Source of the DNA: CADEDH01 sp041394285
GTDB taxonomy: Bacteria > Actinomycetota > Acidimicrobiia > Acidimicrobiales > SZUA-35
Assembly: GCA_041394285.1 (NCBI GenBank)
Contig: JAWKIL010000004.1
Location: 248,001 to 312,000, forward strand
Reading direction: 5' to 3'
Length of the DNA stretch: 64,000 nt
Of this stretch, positions 57,439 through 64,000 are shown one piece after another. The translations under genes were made by a program, and so were the position numbers. The notes beneath the pieces were generated by a model, which saw nothing but the letters and a program-made list of their open reading frames with translations, ran no database searches and was not told where the DNA came from. Within the stretch, counting starts at the first letter, position 1. Each line of letters starts with the position of its first letter.

Positions 57439-59310
57439 TCACAGCTCCACGTAGGTGCCGATGTCCATGGTGCGGTCGTTGGGCAGGTGGAAGTGCGACG
57501 CCGGATCGGCCGCGTTGCGGTGCAGATAGGCGAACACGTGCTCCCGCCACAGCGCCATACCGGGCCGGTGGGTGACGTCGAGCCGCTCCCGACCGAGGAA
57601 GTAGGTGGTGCGCGACGGGTCGAACGACACCGGCGAGTCCTTGATCCGCTTCAGGTCCTGATCGATCTGGGGCGACTCGGTGAACCCGTAGCGCATCTCC
57701 AGCTCGTGGATGCCGTAGTCGTGGGGGGTGAACGTGGCCCGCTCGTCGGCCGGGACCGCGGGGTCGTCGGTGATGACCACCGACAACAGCACCACCTGCT
57801 CGTGCAGGCTGTTGTTGAGCCGCAGGTTGGCGGTGAGGGCCGGCGGCTCGAAGCCCTGCATCCGGTGCAGGTACACCCCGGTGCCGGCCTGGCGGGTGGG
57901 CCGTTCGATCGCCACCTGCGACACCAGGTCCTTTACCGTGCGCCCGGTGCGCTCCAGCCGCTCGGCCACCAGCACCCGGCCCGAGTGCCAGGTGGTGAAG
58001 CCGACGAAGCCGACGATGCCGACGATCAGGGGGAACCAGCCGCCGTCTGGGATCTTGAACAGGTTGGCCACGGCGAACGCGGTGTCGATGGCCAGCAGGG
58101 GCGACAGGGTGAGGCCGACCCGCAGCCACGACCAGCCCCACAGCCCCCGGGCCACCTGGGCCACGATGGCGGTGGTGATGACCATGGTGAGGGTGACGGC
58201 CACGCCGTAGGCGGCGGCCAGGCTGGTGGACGAGCCGAAGGCGAACACCAGGGCCACGCAGGCGATGCACAGCAGCCAGTTGACGGCCGGCACGTACACC
58301 TGGCCCCGGGAGTGGTGGGAGGTCTGCACCACCCGGAGGCGGGGCAGGTAGTCGAGGTTGATGGCCTGGACGGTGAGCGAGAAGGCCCCGGTGATCAGGG
58401 CCTGGGAGGCGATCACGGTGGCCGCCGTGGCCAGGATCGTGAGCGGCCACTGGGCCCAGCTCGGGCCGAGCAGGTAGAACGGCGCCCGGACCGCCTCGGG
58501 GTCGTCGAGCAGCAGCACGCCCTGGCCCAGGTAGTTCAGCGACAGGGCCGGCAGCACCACCCAGTACCAGCCGAGGGCGATCGGGCGGCGGCCGAAGTGG
58601 CCCATGTCGGCGTAGAGCGCCTCGCCTCCCGTGACGACCAGGAACACCGAGCCGAGTACGAGGAAGCCCTTGAATCCGTTGTTGAAGAGGAAGTCGATGC
58701 CGTAGCCGGGGTTTATGGCCCGGAAGATGCTGGGTTCGGTCACCACCTTGGCCGCGCCGAGCAGGGCGAGGACAGCGAACCAGACGCTCATCACCGGCCC
58801 GAACAGCACACCGATGGTCGCCGTCCCCCGGCTCTGGATCGAGAACAGGCCGAGCAGGATGCCGGCGGCGATGAACAGCACCCAGTTCTCCAGCGCCGGC
58901 GCCGCGGTGTTCAGACCCTCCACCGCCGACAGCACCGAGATGGCCGGGGTGATCATGCCGTCGCCGTAGAGCATGGCCGTGCCGAACAGGCCGGCCAGGA
59001 TGAGCACCGTCACGGTCTTGCGCTGCCCCTGGTTCACCAGGGCGGTGAGGGCCAGGATGCCGCCCTCGCCGTGGTTGTCGGCCCGCATGACGATGATCAG
59101 GTACTTGACCGTGACCACCAGGATCATGGCCCACAGCATCAGGGACAGGACGCCCAGGACATGGGCCTCGGTGACGGCCAGCCGATGGTGCTCGGAGTCG
59201 AGCGACTCACGGAAGGCGTAGAGCGGGCTGGTACCGATGTCGCCGTAGACCACGCCCAGCGCCCCGAACGCCGCTGCGAAGGGCCCTACCCGTGCCGTCG
59301 TGTTGCTCAC
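57439..59310 (-). CDS. kup: Kup-type potassium uptake protein
   Basis: A 623-residue membrane protein beginning GPFAAAFGALGVVYGDIGTS and PLYAFRESL, the Kup/HAK signature. About twelve membrane segments follow; NHGEGGILALTAL, MLYGDGMITPAISVLSAVEG (20 residues) and TGGEALYADMGHFGRRPI are family landmarks. The C-terminal soluble part (about 470-623) is shorter than in long relatives but normal for bacteria. It imports potassium with protons. Start GTG 59310 has a TAGCTT hexamer 6 bases upstream. Convergent with the pyrophosphatase gene. Confidence 0.93.
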   Translation of the reverse strand: MSNTTARVGPFAAAFGALGVVYGDIGTSPLYAFRESLDSEHHRLAVTEAHVLGVLSLMLWAMILVVTVKYLIIVMRADNHGEGGILALTALVNQGQRKTVTVLILAGLFGTAMLYGDGMITPAISVLSAVEGLNTAAPALENWVLFIAAGILLGLFSIQSRGTATIGVLFGPVMSVWFAVLALLGAAKVVTEPSIFRAINPGYGIDFLFNNGFKGFLVLGSVFLVVTGGEALYADMGHFGRRPIALGWYWVVLPALSLNYLGQGVLLLDDPEAVRAPFYLLGPSWAQWPLTILATAATVIASQALITGAFSLTVQAINLDYLPRLRVVQTSHHSRGQVYVPAVNWLLCIACVALVFAFGSSTSLAAAYGVAVTLTMVITTAIVAQVARGLWGWSWLRVGLTLSPLLAIDTAFAVANLFKIPDGGWFPLIVGIVGFVGFTTWHSGRVLVAERLERTGRTVKDLVSQVAIERPTRQAGTGVYLHRMQGFEPPALTANLRLNNSLHEQVVLLSVVITDDPAVPADERATFTPHDYGIHELEMRYGFTESPQIDQDLKRIKDSPVSFDPSRTTYFLGRERLDVTHRPGMALWREHVFAYLHRNAADPASHFHLPNDRTMDIGTYVEL

Positions 59311-59316
59311 CCCGAA

Positions 59317-59322
59317 AAGCTA
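59317..59322 (-). promoter_or_regulatory. Leaderless -10 hexamer TAGCTT for kup
   Basis: TAGCTT on the minus strand ends 6 bases before GTG 59310. Confidence 0.45.
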
Positions 59323-59338
59323 CGAGGAATTTGGGCGC

Positions 59339-59344
59339 TACGGT
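59339..59344 (+). promoter_or_regulatory. Leaderless -10 hexamer TACGGT
   Basis: TACGGT ends 8 bases before GTG 59353. With the kup hexamer it gives two divergent leaderless starts within 42 bases. Confidence 0.45.
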
Positions 59345-59352
59345 CGCACCCT

Positions 59353-59985
59353 GTGACCGAACCTCAACCCGATCCCCGCCAGCAGTGGGACGACCGCTAC
59401 GCCGACGACGACTACCGCTTCGGCACGGAACCCAATGATTTCCTGCGCGACGAGCTGCCCCGGGTGGCCCCGCCGGGGTCGTCGCTCGACGTGTTGTGCC
59501 TGGCCGACGGCGAGGGCCGCAACGGGGTGTTCCTGGCCGAGGCCGGCCACCGGGTGACCTCGGTGGACCTCAGCGCCAACGGTATGGCCAAGGCCCGCCG
59601 CCTGGCCGAGGCCCGCGGCGTGGCCATCGAGACCGTGGTGGCCGATCTCGGTTCCTGGGACCTCGGGGCCGACCGCTGGGACCTGGCGGTGTCGATCTTC
59701 TTCCACTCCCCGCCCCCGGTGCGGGCCCGGGTGATGGGGGCGCTGGCCACGGCCCTGCGGCCCGGCGGGCACCTGCTGCTCGAGTCCTACACCCCGGACC
59801 AGGTGGGCCGGGGCACGGGCGGACCCCCGGTGCCGGAGCTGGCCATGACGCTCGACATCCTGCGGCGGGAGCTGGCCGGGCTGGAGATCCTGTACGGCCA
59901 GGAGCTGGAGCGCCCCGTGATCGAGGGCCCCGGCCACACCGGCGTGGGGGCCGTGGTCCAGGTCATCGCCCGCCGCCCGGGCTGA
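59353..59985 (+). CDS. SAM-dependent methyltransferase
   Basis: A 210-residue class I methyltransferase. WDDRYADDDYRFGTEPNDFL opens it, motif I is VLCLADGEGRNGVFLAEAGH, SVDLSANGMAKARRLA binds the ribose, and ALRPGGHLLLESYTP is the post-motif. This layout is typical of TehB-like and thiol or tellurite methyltransferases; target unknown. The GTG start is set by the leaderless promoter; a much longer frame upstream is antisense to kup and not coding. Confidence 0.85.
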   Translation: MTEPQPDPRQQWDDRYADDDYRFGTEPNDFLRDELPRVAPPGSSLDVLCLADGEGRNGVFLAEAGHRVTSVDLSANGMAKARRLAEARGVAIETVVADLGSWDLGADRWDLAVSIFFHSPPPVRARVMGALATALRPGGHLLLESYTPDQVGRGTGGPPVPELAMTLDILRRELAGLEILYGQELERPVIEGPGHTGVGAVVQVIARRPG

Positions 59986-60020
59986 CGCCGACGGGGTAGG
60001 GCCCCCGGCGGCGATGGGGA

Positions 60021-60055
60021 GCTCCGCCGCAGGCGGAGCGGGGGCGCCAGCCCCC
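60021..60055. terminator. Two adjacent hairpins between convergent genes
   Basis: GCTCCGCCGCAGGCGGAGC (60021-60039) has perfect 8-bp arms, and GGGGGC/GCCCCC around GCCA (60040-60055) follows. There is no T run, but the place between two convergent genes suits a two-way terminator. Confidence 0.5.
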
Positions 60056-60059
60056 CGAC

Positions 60060-60860
60060 TCACTGAGCCGTCCAGCCCCCGTCGACCATGAGCGTGGTGC
60101 CCGTGATCAGGGAGGCGGCGGGCGAGGCGAGGAACACCACGGCCCCCACCACGTCGCTCACCTGGCCGAATCGGCCCAGCGGGATGCGGGCCAGCAGGTC
60201 GCCGCCCACCGCCGGGTCCATGAGCCGGTCGTGGGTCATCGGGGTGTCGATGGCGGTGGGGCCGACGGCCACCACCCGCACCCCCTCGGGGGCCAGCTCC
60301 ACCGCGGTGGACTTGGTGAACCCCTCCACGAAGTGCTTGGTGGCGGAGTAGACCGAGTTGAGGGGCCGGCCGTTCTTGCCGAACGTCGACGACAGGTTGA
60401 TGATCACGCCGCTCCCCTGCCCCACCATCACCCTGGCCGCGGCCTGGGCCACCAGCACCATGGCCCGGCAGTTAACGTCGAGCATGGCCTGGATGTCTTC
60501 GGGCGAGTAGCTGAGCAGGCTTCCGGGGCGGCCGATCCCGGCATTGTTGACGCAGATGTCGAGCCGGCCCAGACCGGCCACGGCGTCCTGCATGGCGCCG
60601 GTGTCGGTCACGTCGCACACCACGGCCCGGGCCACGCCCCCGTCGGCCGTGATGCGGGCCACCACGGCGTCGAGCTCGGCCCCGGTGCGGCTCATGGCGA
60701 TCACCTCGGCCCCGGCGGCGGCCAGGGCCCGGGCGCAGCCGGCTCCGATCCCCCGCCCGGCCCCGGTCACCAGCGCCACCTGCCCGTCCACCCGCATCGA
60801 CGGCAGCGCCGGCCCCGCCCCGTCGCCGCCTTGCCCGCCTGTTCCCATCGCGTCAGTCAC
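60060..60860 (-). CDS. Short-chain dehydrogenase/reductase
   Basis: A 266-residue SDR: TGAGRGIGAGCARALAAAGA with cofactor Gly set, NNAGIG, INLSSTFGKNGRPLNSVYSATK (catalytic Ser and YxxxK), and VDGGWTAQ at the end. Substrate unknown. GTG 60860 is chosen because CAGACT lies 7 bases upstream; ATG 60848 and ATG 60797 are later alternatives that keep the cofactor motif. Confidence 0.87.
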   Translation of the reverse strand: MTDAMGTGGQGGDGAGPALPSMRVDGQVALVTGAGRGIGAGCARALAAAGAEVIAMSRTGAELDAVVARITADGGVARAVVCDVTDTGAMQDAVAGLGRLDICVNNAGIGRPGSLLSYSPEDIQAMLDVNCRAMVLVAQAAARVMVGQGSGVIINLSSTFGKNGRPLNSVYSATKHFVEGFTKSTAVELAPEGVRVVAVGPTAIDTPMTHDRLMDPAVGGDLLARIPLGRFGQVSDVVGAVVFLASPAASLITGTTLMVDGGWTAQ

Positions 60861-60867
60861 AGCGGAA

Positions 60868-60873
60868 AGTCTG
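60868..60873 (-). promoter_or_regulatory. Leaderless -10-like hexamer CAGACT
   Basis: CAGACT on the minus strand ends 7 bases before GTG 60860. Confidence 0.3.
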
Positions 60874-60896
60874 GCCCGGCGGCACCGCCTCGCGGC

Positions 60897-60902
60897 CACA
60901 AT
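60897..60902 (+). promoter_or_regulatory. Leaderless -10-like hexamer CACAAT
   Basis: CACAAT ends 6 bases before ATG 60909. Confidence 0.3.
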
Positions 60903-60908
60903 GGCCCG

Positions 60909-61946
60909 ATGTTCGCCCCGATCCTCACTGAACGGCTCGTGCTGCGCGCCCCCGAGCCGGGCGACGTCGACCTCCTCCACCAGCGCCGCAACGACCCCGA
61001 GGTCGCCCGGTGGCAGAACTGGACGCTGCCCTGGCCCCGGGCGTCGGCCGAGAAAATGGTGGCCGACACGGCGGCCATGGGCGGCCCGCTCGACAACGAG
61101 TGGTGGATGGTGACCGTGGTGGAGCGGTCCGGCGGCGAGACGGTGGGCGACCTGGCGCTGCACCTGTCGAACGGGGCCCGGACGGCCGAGATCGGCTACA
61201 CGTTCGCCTCGTCGCACTGGGGCCGGGGCTACGCCGTCGAGGCGACGGAGGCGCTGGTGGCCTGGCTGTTCGAGGAGCAGGGGGTGAGCCGGGCGGCCGG
61301 CCTGCTCCACCCGGCCAACCACCCCTCGGCCATGGTGTTGGAGCGCACCGGCTTCGTGTTCGAAGGCCGCACCCGCCTGTCGTTCTGGCTGGGCGACGAC
61401 AACTCCGACGACCTGATCTACGGCCTCACCCGGGCCGGCTGGGAGGCGTGGCGGGACCGGCCCCGGCACCGACCGGCCGAGGTCCGGCTGGTGGAGATCA
61501 CGGCCGCCTCGCAGGCCACGGTGAGCGCCCTGCGCACCCACGCCTCACAGGAGCGGTTCGTGTCTCCCGTGGCCCGGTCGTTCGCCGAGACCCTCTTCCC
61601 GCCGGTGGAGGACGGGGCGCCCGTCGTGCCGTGGCTCCGGGCGGTGGAGGCCGACGGGGAGCTGGTGGGGATGGTGCTGGTGAGCGAGCCGACCACCCAC
61701 CATCCCCGCCCCTACCTGTGGCGCCTGCTGATCGACCGCCTCCATCAGCGGCGGGGCGTAGCCGACCGGGTGCTCCCGCTGGTGGAGGCCCAGTGCCGGG
61801 CCTGGGGGGCCGACGAGCTGGAGCTCAACTGGCGGCGGGGCCGGGGGACCCCCGAGCCGTTCTATCTCGCCCGGGGGTTCGAGCCGTTCGAGGTCGACAC
61901 CCTGCCCGACGGCAACGAGGTGGTGGAGGCCCGCAAGCGGCTGTGA
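60909..61946 (+). CDS. Tandem GNAT acetyltransferase
   Basis: A 345-residue protein with two GNAT domains. The first (about 1-170) is RimJ/RimL-like: TERLVLRAPEPGDVDLLHQR, IGYTFASSHWGRGYAVEA (acetyl-CoA loop) and NHPSAMVLERTGFVFEG. The second (about 190-345) opens LVEITAASQATVSAL and has a weaker loop LHQRRGVADRVLPLVEAQ with FYLARGFEPFE. Both may acetylate amines or protein N-termini; substrates are unknown. The two-domain arrangement is uncommon but not unique. Confidence 0.82.
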   Translation: MFAPILTERLVLRAPEPGDVDLLHQRRNDPEVARWQNWTLPWPRASAEKMVADTAAMGGPLDNEWWMVTVVERSGGETVGDLALHLSNGARTAEIGYTFASSHWGRGYAVEATEALVAWLFEEQGVSRAAGLLHPANHPSAMVLERTGFVFEGRTRLSFWLGDDNSDDLIYGLTRAGWEAWRDRPRHRPAEVRLVEITAASQATVSALRTHASQERFVSPVARSFAETLFPPVEDGAPVVPWLRAVEADGELVGMVLVSEPTTHHPRPYLWRLLIDRLHQRRGVADRVLPLVEAQCRAWGADELELNWRRGRGTPEPFYLARGFEPFEVDTLPDGNEVVEARKRL

Positions 61947-61981
61947 GCGGACGGGGCCCGACCCTCGCCGGCCGCCACGGC

Positions 61982-61987
61982 TACGGT
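61982..61987 (+). promoter_or_regulatory. Leaderless -10 hexamer TACGGT
   Basis: TACGGT ends 8 bases before ATG 61996. Confidence 0.5.
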
Positions 61988-61995
61988 GGCCGGCC

Positions 61996-62778
61996 ATGGT
62001 GAAGCTGTCGGCCAATCTGGGGTTCCTGTGGACCGAGCTGGCCCTGCCCGATGCCATCGCCACCGCAGCCGCCGCCGGCTTCACCGCCGTGGAGTGCCAC
62101 TGGCCCTACGACCACCGGCCCGACGTCGTGACCGCCGCCCTGGCCGACGCCGGAGTGCCGATGGTGGGGATCAACACCCGGCGGGGCGACCCGGCCCGGG
62201 GCGATTTCGGGCTGGCTGCGGTACCGGGCCGGGAGGGGGAGGCGGCGGCCGGGATCGACGAGGCCATCGACTACGCCGCCGCCATAGGCTGCGCCAACGT
62301 GCACGTGATGGCGGGCCGGGCCGAGGGCCCCGAGGCCCATCGCACGTTCGTGGCCAACCTGACCCGGGCCTGCGATCGGGGCGCCGGTAGCGGCCCGGAC
62401 GGGGATGTTGGCGTGGTGATCGAGCCCCTCAACCACCGCGACGCCCCCGGCTACTTCCTGTCCGGCCTGGAGCAGGCGGCGGCCATCGTGGCCGAGGTGG
62501 GAGCGCCCAACCTCGGGATCATGTTCGACTGCTACCACCTGCAGATCATGGGCGGCGACCTGCTGCGCCGGTTCGAGGCCCACCGGCCGCTGATCGGCCA
62601 CGTGCAGTTCGCCGGCGTGCCCAGCCGGGGCGAACCCGACGGGAGCGAGGTCGACTACCGGTGGCTGCTGCCGGCCATGGCCGCCGCCGGGTGGGACGGC
62701 TGGTTCGGGGCCGAGTACCGGCCGGCCACCACCACCGAGGCCGGCCTGGGCTGGCTGCCCGACCTGCTGGGCCGGTAG
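61996..62778 (+). CDS. Hydroxypyruvate isomerase-like TIM-barrel protein
   Basis: A 260-residue Hyi-family protein. SANLGFLWTELALPDAIATA, AVECHWPYDHRPD, HVMAGRAEGPEAHRTF, VIEPLNHRDAPGYFL (active-site Glu), IMFDCYHLQIMGGDL and HVQFAGVPSRGEPDG all match. Hyi converts hydroxypyruvate and tartronate semialdehyde; related enzymes act on other keto sugars, so exact activity is open. No glyoxylate-pathway genes accompany it here. Confidence 0.88.
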   Translation: MVKLSANLGFLWTELALPDAIATAAAAGFTAVECHWPYDHRPDVVTAALADAGVPMVGINTRRGDPARGDFGLAAVPGREGEAAAGIDEAIDYAAAIGCANVHVMAGRAEGPEAHRTFVANLTRACDRGAGSGPDGDVGVVIEPLNHRDAPGYFLSGLEQAAAIVAEVGAPNLGIMFDCYHLQIMGGDLLRRFEAHRPLIGHVQFAGVPSRGEPDGSEVDYRWLLPAMAAAGWDGWFGAEYRPATTTEAGLGWLPDLLGR

Positions 62779-62803
62779 GGCGGCCGTCGGCCGGGCCGCC
62801 CGG

Positions 62804-63643
62804 TCAGCCGAACATCTGGACCCAGGCGCCGTCGGCGTAGCCGGCCTGGATGTTGCCCGGGTCGTAGCCCACGCCGGTGCGCCGGTACCCGCAATTGAGG
62901 ATGTTGGCCCGGTGGCCCGGGCTCTGCAACCACCCGTAGCGGGCGTCGGTCACCGCCCCGGCGGGGTCACCCTTGAACCCCATCATCAGGTTCTCCCCCA
63001 CGCCACCCTGGTAGCCGGCGGCGCGGGCCCGGTCGGTGGGGCTGTGCCCCTCGGGCGACCGGTGGTCGAACCAGTGCCGGTCGACCATCAGGGCGGCGTA
63101 GGCGTGGGCCGCCGCCTGGAGCGAGGCGTCGACGACGAGGGCCGGGCACCCCGCCGCCTGGCGAGCGGCGTTGACGGCGTCGAGCACCCCCTGCTCCATC
63201 GGGTCGAGCCCGGCGGCGGGCGAGGGGGCGACGCTGGCCACCGTCGCCGTGGACGCCGGAGGCCCGGTGGTGGCCGAGGTCGATGGGGCGTCGGTCCCGA
63301 CGGTCCCGACGGTCCCGACGGTCCCGACGGTCCCGACGGTACTGCCGGGGACGCTGCTGGTGGTGGCGGCGAGATCGGCGGCCGGACCGGGGGTGGTGGC
63401 GGCCGGGGCCGGCGCGGTGGGTAGGGCGGCATCGGCCGCAGCCACCGGGGCCAAGGCGGCCACCGGGACGACCGGGGAGGCGGCTGCGTCGACCACGGCC
63501 ACCGCCGGCGTGGACCGGGCCCCCAGCTCCAGCCCGCTCTCGACCCGGCCCCCCTGAGCCCGGGCCAGCACGTGACCCATGCCCATACCCAGGGCCAGCA
63601 CAGGCAGCGCCGCCCCCAGGAGGATCTGTTCCCGCCGCCTCAC
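62804..63643 (-). CDS. Secreted or anchored CAP-domain (SCP-like) protein
   Basis: A 279-residue protein: a signal or anchor segment (ILLGAALPVLALGMGMGHVLA), a long Ala/Thr/Pro/Val linker containing five GTV repeats, and a C-terminal CAP domain (about 155-279). CAP landmarks are LDAVNAARQAAGCPALV, HAYAALMVDRHWFDHRSPEG, GENLMMGF and SPGHRANILNCGYRRTGVG. The His/Glu set is present. Bacterial CAP proteins are extracytoplasmic with mostly unknown roles. Start GTG 63643 is chosen from a TAGGGT hexamer 8 bases upstream; an earlier TTG at 63691 would add 16 residues. Confidence 0.85.
   Translation of the reverse strand: MRRREQILLGAALPVLALGMGMGHVLARAQGGRVESGLELGARSTPAVAVVDAAASPVVPVAALAPVAAADAALPTAPAPAATTPGPAADLAATTSSVPGSTVGTVGTVGTVGTVGTDAPSTSATTGPPASTATVASVAPSPAAGLDPMEQGVLDAVNAARQAAGCPALVVDASLQAAAHAYAALMVDRHWFDHRSPEGHSPTDRARAAGYQGGVGENLMMGFKGDPAGAVTDARYGWLQSPGHRANILNCGYRRTGVGYDPGNIQAGYADGAWVQMFG
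63292..63342. repeat. Five 9-bp tandem repeats inside the CAP protein linker
   Basis: Five exact CGGTCCCGA units from 63292 to 63336, then CGGTAC. They encode repeated Gly-Thr-Val. The 9-bp unit keeps the frame, so copy number can change linker length without disrupting the protein. Confidence 0.9.
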
Positions 63644-63651
63644 GGGGGCCA

Positions 63652-63657
63652 ACCCTA
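63652..63657 (-). promoter_or_regulatory. Leaderless -10 hexamer TAGGGT for the CAP gene
   Basis: TAGGGT on the minus strand ends 8 bases before GTG 63643 and decides between that start and the upstream TTG. Confidence 0.5.
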
Positions 63658-63713
63658 GGGGCGACCGCCACCGAGGTTCAACGATGTCCAACCAATGGCC
63701 GTGGCAGCGGCGT

Positions 63714-64000
63714 TCAGAGGCGCTGGTTGAACTCCACCAGGTTGCCGGCCGGGTCCTTGCAGAAGACCTGACGGCAGATCCCGGTCATCTCGCTGGGCTT
63801 GCTCACCTTGCGCCCGGCGGCGGTGAGCGTGGCCACGGTGGACTCGATGTCGCCCACCTCGAATGCCCAGTGCTGGCCCTTCAACTCGGGCAGCTCGTTC
63901 ACCAGGAGGTGGATCTCCCGCCCGTCGGGGCAGGACAGCCAGGCGCCGTCGACGTCGATCACGTCGTCGGGGCGGTTCTCCATGAGTTTGAGACCGAGCG
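63714..64000 (-). CDS. VOC/glyoxalase-like protein, 5' end beyond the window
   Basis: The C-terminal 95 or so residues of a vicinal-oxygen-chelate protein: AWLSCPDGREIHLLVNE, LKGQHWAFEVGDIESTV and QVFCKDPAGNLVEFNQRL with the Glu metal ligand. An ATG at 63983 could be read as a start, but the frame is open to the edge and the codons before it read LGLKL, giving the usual VOC sequence LGLKLMENRP. The true start therefore lies beyond base 64000. Function within the superfamily cannot be told. Confidence 0.8.
   Translation of the reverse strand, partial: LGLKLMENRPDDVIDVDGAWLSCPDGREIHLLVNELPELKGQHWAFEVGDIESTVATLTAAGRKVSKPSEMTGICRQVFCKDPAGNLVEFNQRL

Noticed and set aside
63714..63983. A complete 89-residue VOC gene starting at ATG 63983
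   Set aside because: The codons before the ATG continue the family sequence (LGLKL) to the window edge, so the ATG is internal.

Overview
The window is very GC-rich and densely coded, with G or C at most third codon positions. The gene content fits an actinobacterium, most likely the Acidimicrobiia or a related environmental lineage (inference): a 13E12/DUF222-type HNH protein, sunset and DUF4242 domains, a CYP124/125/142-like P450, a DUF35-thiolase pair, and many genes whose only start signal is a TANNNT or CANNNT hexamer 6-9 bases before an ATG or GTG, the mark of leaderless transcripts. No rRNA, tRNA, CRISPR array or intact insertion sequence was seen.

Layout. 1-5262: two genes on the minus strand, a fatty acyl-AMP ligase and a PAS-GGDEF-EAL protein, both broken by many small frame changes below about position 3630; everything to the right is clean. 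5406-9622: a compact sarcosine-oxidase-like operon in the order alpha, gamma, beta, delta. 9646-15795: an L,D-transpeptidase lipoprotein, a sunset/BON membrane protein, a rhodanese, an SDR and an orphan exported protein. 15797-24898: a divergent MarR regulator and a seven-gene operon with a branched-chain-type ABC importer (one permease fused to its ATPase), a zinc alcohol dehydrogenase, a glutamine-synthetase-like ligase and a cytochrome P450. 24895-30508: sulfide:quinone oxidoreductase, an FeS/NrfD fusion and a cytoplasmic molybdopterin oxidoreductase, behind a strong promoter with three exact 21-bp repeats. 30640-33607: a less GC-rich islet with an HNH protein and orphan membrane proteins.

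33779-39632: amidase, MFS transporter, DUF35 protein, thiolase and citrate synthase-like enzyme. 39821-46128: DUF4242 protein, a large ATPase-LuxR regulator, ketopantoate-reductase-like and amidohydrolase genes, and a DUF559 endonuclease-like protein. 46419-53842: alcohol and aldehyde dehydrogenases, an MFS remnant, an SDR, an HpaB-type flavin monooxygenase and a YtcJ-type amidohydrolase bracketed by two oppositely oriented copies of a palindromic repeat. 53939-64000: epoxide hydrolase, PfkB kinase, GntR regulator, pyrophosphatase, Kup potassium transporter, methyltransferase, SDR, double GNAT, Hyi-type isomerase, CAP-domain protein and a VOC protein cut by the right edge.

The two most coherent systems are the MarR-flanked import and catabolic operon (an amine-like substrate is suggested by the ligase) and the SQR-Soe-like module, which would carry electrons from sulfide, and possibly sulfite, to quinone. 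Repeats resembling those in the SQR leader also lie upstream of the rhodanese gene, so the two sulfur loci may share a regulator.
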